Assembly: GCA_937896115.1 (NCBI GenBank)
Contig: CALBLB010000186.1
Location: 1 to 11,469 of the forward strand
Direction: 5' to 3'
DNA length: 11,469 nucleotides
DNA from: an uncultured Succinatimonas sp.
GTDB lineage: Bacteria > Pseudomonadota > Gammaproteobacteria > Enterobacterales > Succinivibrionaceae
In this document: piece after piece, positions 7,499 through 11,469 of the stretch
Layout: every line of letters begins with the position of its first letter
Position numbering within the stretch: the first letter of the stretch is position 1
Translations under genes and position numbers: made by a program
The notes under the pieces: generated by a model
The model's input: the letters and a program-made list of their open reading frames with translations, nothing else
What the model was told of the DNA's origin: nothing
Database searches by the model: none

Positions 7499-7510
7499 TC
7501 AGAGGTCCAA

Positions 7511-7741
7511 ATGAAAGAGAATATCCATCCTAAGTACGAAGAAGTGAACGTCAAGTGCTCCTGCGGCAATACTTTCAAGATCCGCAGCACTGTCGGTCAT
7601 GATCTTAACATCGACGTCTGCTCTAAGTGCCACCCTTTCTATACCGGCAAGCAGAAGATCGTTGATACCGGCGGACGCGTTGAAGCCTTCAAGAAGCGCT
7701 TCGGTGCTTTCAGCGCTTTCAAAGTCGGCGAGAAGAAATAA
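7511..7741 (+). CDS. rpmE: 50S ribosomal protein L31 (bL31, zinc-binding type)
   Basis: Large-subunit ribosomal protein that forms part of an intersubunit bridge. It has 76 residues (E. coli 70) and begins MKENIHPKYEEVNVKCSCGN, nearly the E. coli sequence. Cys16, Cys18, Cys37 and Cys40 make this the C+ zinc-binding paralogue rather than the zinc-independent YkgM type. The core STVGHDLNIDVCSKCHPFYT is intact; the alanine/phenylalanine-rich C-terminus after KKRFG is longer than in E. coli. The ATG at 7511 follows AGAGG by 5 nt; an in-frame upstream ATG at 7475 lies within the leader structure and lacks conserved sequence. Codon use differs from most neighbours: 9 of 12 lysines are AAG, all isoleucines ATC and all arginines CGC, as expected for a highly expressed gene. 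Confidence 0.97.
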   Translation: MKENIHPKYEEVNVKCSCGNTFKIRSTVGHDLNIDVCSKCHPFYTGKQKIVDTGGRVEAFKKRFGAFSAFKVGEKK

Positions 7742-7759
7742 TTCGTCTGTAAATAGTGC

Positions 7760-7777
7760 ATTTGCACAAATTTGCAC
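7760..7777. repeat. Short direct repeat ATTTGCAC x2 after rpmE
   Basis: ATTTGCAC occurs at 7760-7767 and 7770-7777, 10 bp apart, in the rpmE 3' UTR. With GTGC at 7756-7759 it can also form a small GTGC/GCAC stem. It is short enough to be chance. Confidence 0.25.
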
Positions 7778-7779
7778 GG

Positions 7780-7816
7780 AAAAGTGGCGGGAATGTAAAT
7801 TTCAGCCACTTTTTTA
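7780..7816 (+). terminator. rpmE intrinsic terminator
   Basis: AAAAGTGGC (7780-7788) pairs perfectly with GCCACTTTT (7805-7813) over 9 bp with a 16-nt loop, and runs into a T-rich tail on the plus strand. It begins about 40 nt after the rpmE stop. This makes rpmE monocistronic and means the malic enzyme gene needs its own promoter. Confidence 0.75.
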
Positions 7817-7905
7817 TTCTTGATAATTCAATAGATTCTAAAAAAACTTATCACTTGATCAAAGTTTTTCAATAAGTCCGTAATCGATTGTAACCGCACC
7901 TCAAA

Positions 7906-7926
7906 AACTCTGTTACACTCAGAGTT
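7906..7926. promoter_or_regulatory. Dyad upstream of malic enzyme, operator-like
   Basis: AACTCTG (7906-7912) is the exact inverse of CAGAGTT (7920-7926), separated by TTACACT. A perfect -35 hexamer TTGACA follows at 7928-7933, but no convincing -10 stands 16-18 nt beyond it. A weak alternative, TTGTAA (7888-7893) with TGTTAC (7911-7916) at 17 nt, would put the dyad on the -10, as for an operator. A transcription-factor site or a leader hairpin both fit. I cannot match it to a known regulator; it is not an FNR (TTGAT-N4-ATCAA) site. Confidence 0.4.
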
Positions 7927-7975
7927 GTTGACAAGATAACTATGTATTTTAGCCGTAACTGGCGTGTTATTTACC

Positions 7976-7981
7976 GAGGTG
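7976..7981 (+). promoter_or_regulatory. Ribosome binding site fixing the GTG start of the malic enzyme gene
   Basis: GAGGTG stands 5 nt before the GTG at 7987. The only upstream in-frame ATG (7942) has no such site and would add 15 residues (MYFSRNWRVIYRGVK) not expected in the family. Confidence 0.75.
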
Positions 7982-7986
7982 TAAAA

Positions 7987-9246
7987 GTGGATCACGATCG
8001 TCAGAAACTCCATGACCGCGCTCTTGCCTATCATGAGTTCCCTGTTCCCGGGAAGATCAAAGTTGTAATTACCAAGCCTGCCGAGACTGCAGACGATCTG
8101 ACACTGGCTTACAGTCCCGGAGTAGGTGAACCCGTAAAAGAAATTGCCCGTGATCCGGAGCTGGCTTATCGCTACACCGGCAAAGGCAACAGTGTTGCCA
8201 TTATTTCCAACGGAACGGCAATTTTGGGATTGGGAAATTTAGGACCCTTGGCTTCAAAACCGGTTATGGAAGGTAAAGCTCTGCTTTTTAACCGTTTTGC
8301 CGGGATCAATGCAATTGATATTGAAGTTAAAAACAAGAGTGTTGACGAATTTATTACTACCGTGGAATGTATAGCCGATACTTTCGGCGGTATCAACCTT
8401 GAAGATATCAAAGCTCCTGAGTGTTTTATCATCGAGCGCGAACTTATAAAAAGATGTCATGTACCTATTTTCCACGATGATCAGCACGGTACGGCTATCG
8501 TGACTACTGCAGGTATTCTTAACGCTGTTGAATTGCAGGGTAAAAAGATAGAAGACTGCAAGGTCGTATGCGTAGGAGCCGGAGCTGCCGGTATTGCCTG
8601 TTCGGATTTCCTTATCAAGTGCGGTGCCAAAAAAGAGAACTTCTTTATGATCGATCGTCACGGAGTGATCAGATCGGATAGACCTCAGTACAACAACGGC
8701 GAAAAGCCTCGTTTCATTAACGATGCAGGGCCCAGAACTTTGGAAGAGGCTTTGAAGGATGCCGACGTTATGCTGGGGGTTTCAGGACCGGGGCTGGTTA
8801 CCGAGGAAGATGTTAAGGAAATGGCTCCCAAGGCTGTGATCTTTGCCTGCTCGAATCCAGATCCGGAAGTTGATCCTGCTGTGGTGAGTAAGTTACGTCC
8901 TGATATCATTATGGGTACAGGTCGTTCTGATTATCCTAATCAGATCAATAACGTGCTGTGTTTCCCTTATTTGTTCCGCGGTGCTCTGGACGTACGTGCC
9001 ACCTGCATCAATGAAGAGATGGAAAAGGCCGCTATGAACGCCATGCGTGATTTGGCTAAAGAGCCGGTACCCGAGGCTGTGATTAAGGCAGCTGAAGTTG
9101 ATCACCTTGAATTTGGCCCTGACTATGTGATCCCCAAGCCTATGGATCCCCGCCTTTTGAAAAAAGTGTCAAAAGCAGTTGCAGAAGCTGCGGTAAAGAG
9201 CGGTGTTGCCAAATTCCCTCTTCCTGAGCACTACATGGAAGATTAA
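7987..9246 (+). CDS. Malic enzyme, single-domain form (oxaloacetate-decarboxylating, NAD(P)+)
   Basis: Oxidative decarboxylase of L-malate to pyruvate and CO2 with reduction of NAD(P)+. From the GTG start it has 419 residues. Visible features are AYSPGVGEP with catalytic Tyr42, GKALLF with catalytic Lys97, LEDIKAP (138-144) and FHDDQHGTA (162-170) giving the metal ligands Glu139, Asp140 and Asp165, the dinucleotide-binding GAGAAG (197-202), CSNPDPE (288-294), and NQINN (318-322). It ends soon after the malic domain, so the C-terminal phosphotransacetylase-like domain of E. coli MaeB is absent; the size suits the short bacterial class. Cofactor preference cannot be read reliably. It is monocistronic, between two hairpins. 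A malic enzyme close to rpmE-priA is, as I recall, also seen in Pseudomonas. A role in C4-acid/pyruvate balance or NADPH supply is inference. Confidence 0.93.
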   Translation: MDHDRQKLHDRALAYHEFPVPGKIKVVITKPAETADDLTLAYSPGVGEPVKEIARDPELAYRYTGKGNSVAIISNGTAILGLGNLGPLASKPVMEGKALLFNRFAGINAIDIEVKNKSVDEFITTVECIADTFGGINLEDIKAPECFIIERELIKRCHVPIFHDDQHGTAIVTTAGILNAVELQGKKIEDCKVVCVGAGAAGIACSDFLIKCGAKKENFFMIDRHGVIRSDRPQYNNGEKPRFINDAGPRTLEEALKDADVMLGVSGPGLVTEEDVKEMAPKAVIFACSNPDPEVDPAVVSKLRPDIIMGTGRSDYPNQINNVLCFPYLFRGALDVRATCINEEMEKAAMNAMRDLAKEPVPEAVIKAAEVDHLEFGPDYVIPKPMDPRLLKKVSKAVAEAAVKSGVAKFPLPEHYMED

Positions 9247-9264
9247 AGACTTCTAAACAGAGAA

Positions 9265-9296
9265 AAGGCTCGCTTCCTTTGCAGAAAGCGGGCCTT
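9265..9296. terminator. Hairpin between convergent malic enzyme and trmA, probable bidirectional terminator
   Basis: AAGGCTCGCTT (9265-9275) pairs with AAGCGGGCCTT (9286-9296) over 11 bp including one G-T pair, with a 10-nt loop. It lies 18 nt after the malic enzyme stop and 14 nt after the trmA stop. On the minus strand it is followed by TTTTC; on the plus strand by AATTGATC, so it should work better for trmA. Confidence 0.65.
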
Positions 9297-9310
9297 AATT
9301 GATCATTTTC

Positions 9311-10450
9311 CTAAATTTTTTCGAGTAATACTCCGCTTTCAAGATGCGGTGTATATGGGAATTGGTCGAAAAATGCCAATCTTGAGACACGATGGGTTTT
9401 GGTCAGATAACCAAGATCCGAACACAGGGTTTCCGGGTTGCAGGAAATGTAGATCACTTTGTCAAACCGTGAGGTAAATTCCAGAGCTTTTTCATCGCAT
9501 AAACCGCAACGAGGGGGATCGATCAGTAAAGTAGAAAAATCGTAATCAGATAATGTCACTTTAGCTTCTTTTAATCTGAAAAATTCTCGTACTCCTGATA
9601 AAGCCTCGGCAACCTCGTCAGCACTCAACCTAGCCAGTTTTACATTGGACAGATTGTTTAATTTCAAATTTTCAAAAGCTGTTTGGGTAGGGATCCTGGC
9701 TACTTCCGTAGCAAATGCTTTTCTGAAAAGATCAGCAAGGCATACGGTAAAAGTTCCGCTGCCGCAATAAAGTTCGATAAGATCACGATCCTTAGTGTCA
9801 GAACAACAGGATCTGGCAAAAGAAACCATGTGTCCTGCAACTTGGGCATTCGGCTGAGAGAAAGTGCCGATCACTTCTTTAAGCTTAAATTCGTGACCGT
9901 CATCGGTAAGCAGACTTTCTGTTATGTGATCAGCTGATGCAACTACCATTTGTTTGCGGGCTCGCCCCACAAAATTACAAGTAATCCCAGAATCTTTAAG
10001 ATTTTCTTTAAGTTTTAGAGCAGCTTCCTTCCAAAGATCTTCGTCAAGTTTACGATGATAATTGAGGGAAATCACACTCTCTTGTGTACGTGAGGTCAAA
10101 AACTCTATGCTGAAAAGTCTGCGGTATAACTCTTCATTGTGCGGAAGCACTTCCAGCAATAGTTTCATGACATGATTGGTGGCAACGGTAGCCATAGGAA
10201 ATTCTTTGAGCAGAATGCGCTCGCGATTGTTGCCTTTCCCTTTGTACATGGCATAGGAAAAACTATCCCCTTCTTTGAAAATTCCGAATTCACAGCGACT
10301 GCGGAAGTTTGAAGGAGCTGAAGCATGGATCTCGGCAGCTGGGTGGGCAATTCCACACTTCTTGAAGAGATTAAGTGCTTTTTCAACTTTTTCTTTAAGA
10401 TATAGCGGATAATTCTCGGGATCGACTGTGTAAAGTAACGGTTCGAGCAT
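9311..10450 (-). CDS. trmA: tRNA (uracil(54)-C(5))-methyltransferase TrmA
   Basis: SAM-dependent enzyme that makes ribothymidine (m5U54) in the T-loop of tRNAs. It has 379 residues (E. coli 366). Conserved blocks: RSRCEFGIF (50-58), SLNYHRKLD (128-136), GTFSQPN (195-201), the SAM-binding ELYCGSGTF (226-234), ATEVA (247-251), GVREFFRL (286-293), DPPRCGL (311-317), the nucleophile Cys337 in ISCNPETLC (335-343), and FDQFPYTPHLESG with the likely base Glu371. It lacks the 4Fe-4S cysteine motif expected of RlmD-type relatives. The ATG at 10450 follows GGAG with good spacing; the frame stays open upstream to 10582 but that part runs antisense into murI and has no TrmA similarity. Divergent from murI, 37 bp apart. 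Confidence 0.96.
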   Translation of the reverse strand: MLEPLLYTVDPENYPLYLKEKVEKALNLFKKCGIAHPAAEIHASAPSNFRSRCEFGIFKEGDSFSYAMYKGKGNNRERILLKEFPMATVATNHVMKLLLEVLPHNEELYRRLFSIEFLTSRTQESVISLNYHRKLDEDLWKEAALKLKENLKDSGITCNFVGRARKQMVVASADHITESLLTDDGHEFKLKEVIGTFSQPNAQVAGHMVSFARSCCSDTKDRDLIELYCGSGTFTVCLADLFRKAFATEVARIPTQTAFENLKLNNLSNVKLARLSADEVAEALSGVREFFRLKEAKVTLSDYDFSTLLIDPPRCGLCDEKALEFTSRFDKVIYISCNPETLCSDLGYLTKTHRVSRLAFFDQFPYTPHLESGVLLEKI

Positions 10451-10487
10451 ATTTTCTCCGGTTAAAAATTTTGGACAGATTATAGCG

Positions 10488-11312
10488 ATGAAAAACACAG
10501 TCTGCACTAAGGTTAAAAGGGTCCTTTTCTTTGATTCAGGTGTAGGCGGATTGTCTGTGTACAGGGATGTTAAAGAAGCCAATCCGACAATGGAGGGGTA
10601 TTATCTTTTTGATAACGAATGCTTTCCTTACGGAACAAAGACAGAAAGTTTCTTAGAGCAACGGGTAACCGCTTTGCTTAAAAAAGCTACTAGGCAATTT
10701 GGAATATGTGCAGTAGTGATCGCCTGCAATACGGCAAGTACCTTGGTTTTACCTGAAGTTCGCGCTGCCCTTGATATTCCTGTTGTCGGTGTAGTGCCTG
10801 CTATCAAGCCTGCAGCGAGGCTGTCAAAAAAAAAGATCATCGGCCTTATGGCAACTCCCGGTACCGTACATCGGCAATACACACGAAATCTCATCAGAAA
10901 TTTTGCCGCAGATTGCAAAATAATTGGAATACCTTCTCCGATATTGGCAAGCATTGCTGAAAATCGTTTGTTAACCGGTCAAATCGATGAGAAAAGCATC
11001 GAAAAAGTGGTTAAACCGATTTTGGATATGGGTGAAAGTGAAAAACCTGATGTCATAGTATTAGGGTGTACTCATTACCCTTTTGTGGTTGATGTTTTAA
11101 AAAAATTTTTGCCCGAGGTAACGTTTATCGACAGCGGAAAAGCTATCGGCAGAAGGGTAAGACAGGTTTTATCCGAGTTGAAGGAAGAAAAATATCTGAC
11201 AGCTCCTACAGGAGCAAAAGCTTTTTTTACCGGTGTGCTGGCTCATCCTGAAGACAGAAAACGTATGGTGCAGGAATTCGGGTTTGAATCGTTGCAAAGC
11301 TTTGAACTGTGA
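10488..11312 (+). CDS. murI: Glutamate racemase
   Basis: Cofactor-independent racemase giving D-glutamate for UDP-MurNAc-pentapeptide synthesis. It has 274 residues (E. coli 285). Motifs: FFDSGVGGLSVY with Asp16, FDNECFPYG (41-49), VIACNTAS with catalytic Cys80, the near-invariant VVGVVPAIKPAARL (99-112), and VLGCTHYP with catalytic Cys194 and His196. The N-terminus lacks the roughly 20-residue extension of E. coli MurI. The ATG at 10488 has only a weak ribosome binding site (GGACAG, about 11 nt upstream). With 37 bp to trmA, any promoter must overlap the trmA 5' end; I see GATTATAG near 10478 but no matching -35. In E. coli btuB lies between trmA and murI. Confidence 0.96.
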   Translation: MKNTVCTKVKRVLFFDSGVGGLSVYRDVKEANPTMEGYYLFDNECFPYGTKTESFLEQRVTALLKKATRQFGICAVVIACNTASTLVLPEVRAALDIPVVGVVPAIKPAARLSKKKIIGLMATPGTVHRQYTRNLIRNFAADCKIIGIPSPILASIAENRLLTGQIDEKSIEKVVKPILDMGESEKPDVIVLGCTHYPFVVDVLKKFLPEVTFIDSGKAIGRRVRQVLSELKEEKYLTAPTGAKAFFTGVLAHPEDRKRMVQEFGFESLQSFEL

Positions 11313-11348
11313 GTGTCTGTTTTTGTCAAAGCCGGCAGTGAGCTGTAG

Positions 11349-11413
11349 CAGGAAGGCAGACAGGGGGAAAGAATGTAGTGAGAGGAGGAAAGAGGAGGTA
11401 GTGGAGAAAAAAA
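11349..11413 (+). repeat. Purine-rich stretch with tandem Shine-Dalgarno-like decamers
   Basis: After murI, 65 nt are almost all A and G. A 19-nt pure purine run lies at 11380-11398. AGAGGAGGAA (11381-11390) and AGAGGAGGTA (11391-11400) form a 10-bp tandem repeat, and the second contains AGGAGGT, complementary to the 16S rRNA 3' end. It is followed by GTG (11401) and ATG (11416), both leading only to a TAA at 11419-11421. No credible gene follows before the window ends. I see no clear terminator after murI. Confidence 0.5.
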
Positions 11414-11469
11414 ACATGTAAGCGATCTCTAGCAATCTGACTATTCGTATTTTTGAAGTTTTTTAATCA

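Noticed and set aside
7499..7777. 92-codon minus-strand frame opposite rpmE
   Set aside because: Its length follows from the strong codon bias of rpmE on the other strand; no recognisable protein.
7851..7874. TTGATCAA near the malic enzyme gene as an FNR box
   Set aside because: The half sites lack the required 4-nt spacer (TTGAT-N4-ATCAA).
8254..8661. 135-codon minus-strand frame inside the malic enzyme gene
   Set aside because: Antisense shadow of a strongly conserved gene, no recognisable domain and no ribosome binding site.
10451..10582. 44-codon N-terminal extension of trmA
   Set aside because: It runs antisense across the start of murI, has no TrmA similarity, and the ATG at 10450 has a good GGAG site.
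1..11469. A novel defence, mobile or biosynthetic system
   Set aside because: Every substantial gene is a recognisable housekeeping family in a largely conserved gammaproteobacterial order.

Overview
The window looks like chromosomal housekeeping DNA from a gammaproteobacterium. The best guess is an anaerobic relative of Aeromonadales such as Succinivibrionaceae, but that placement is inference. Support for Gammaproteobacteria: ZapB (a divisome factor found in a subset of this class), FtsN with a SPOR cysteine pair, E. coli-type TrmA and MurI, and a gene order known from the class (rpmE divergent from priA, then argS, ftsN, hslV, hslU). There are no transposases, phage genes, CRISPR arrays, tRNA or rRNA genes.

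Layout. Positions 1-59 hold what is probably the last 18 codons of an unidentified plus-strand gene. Positions 60-285 carry no gene but contain a perfect 11-bp hairpin (96-127) and an 11-bp inverted repeat spanning 166-273. From 7339 down to 286 runs a minus-strand block: priA (replication restart), argS (arginyl-tRNA synthetase), ftsN (divisome activator), hslV-hslU (heat-shock protease) and zapB (Z-ring factor). Most gaps are 83 nt or less, and ftsN/argS, hslU/hslV and zapB/hslU are nearly abutting or overlapping, so this is probably one operon with an internal promoter before hslV. That promoter fits both sigma-70 and sigma-32 spacing.

Divergent from priA is rpmE (zinc-type ribosomal protein L31), with a good promoter, a two-stem leader ending just before its Shine-Dalgarno sequence, and an intrinsic terminator. 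A monocistronic single-domain malic enzyme follows, with a 7+7 dyad upstream. A hairpin separates it from the convergent trmA (tRNA m5U54 methyltransferase). trmA and the divergent murI (glutamate racemase) are 37 bp apart; in E. coli btuB lies between them. The end of the window holds a purine-rich stretch with two tandem Shine-Dalgarno-like decamers.

The genes serve replication restart, translation, division, protein quality control, wall precursor synthesis and C4-acid metabolism. I found no convincing undescribed system. The most unusual coding observation is the ArgRS HIGH motif, which reads A-V-H-H instead of H-V-G-H. The most interesting non-coding observations are the rpmE leader, the hslVU promoter and the structured region downstream of zapB.
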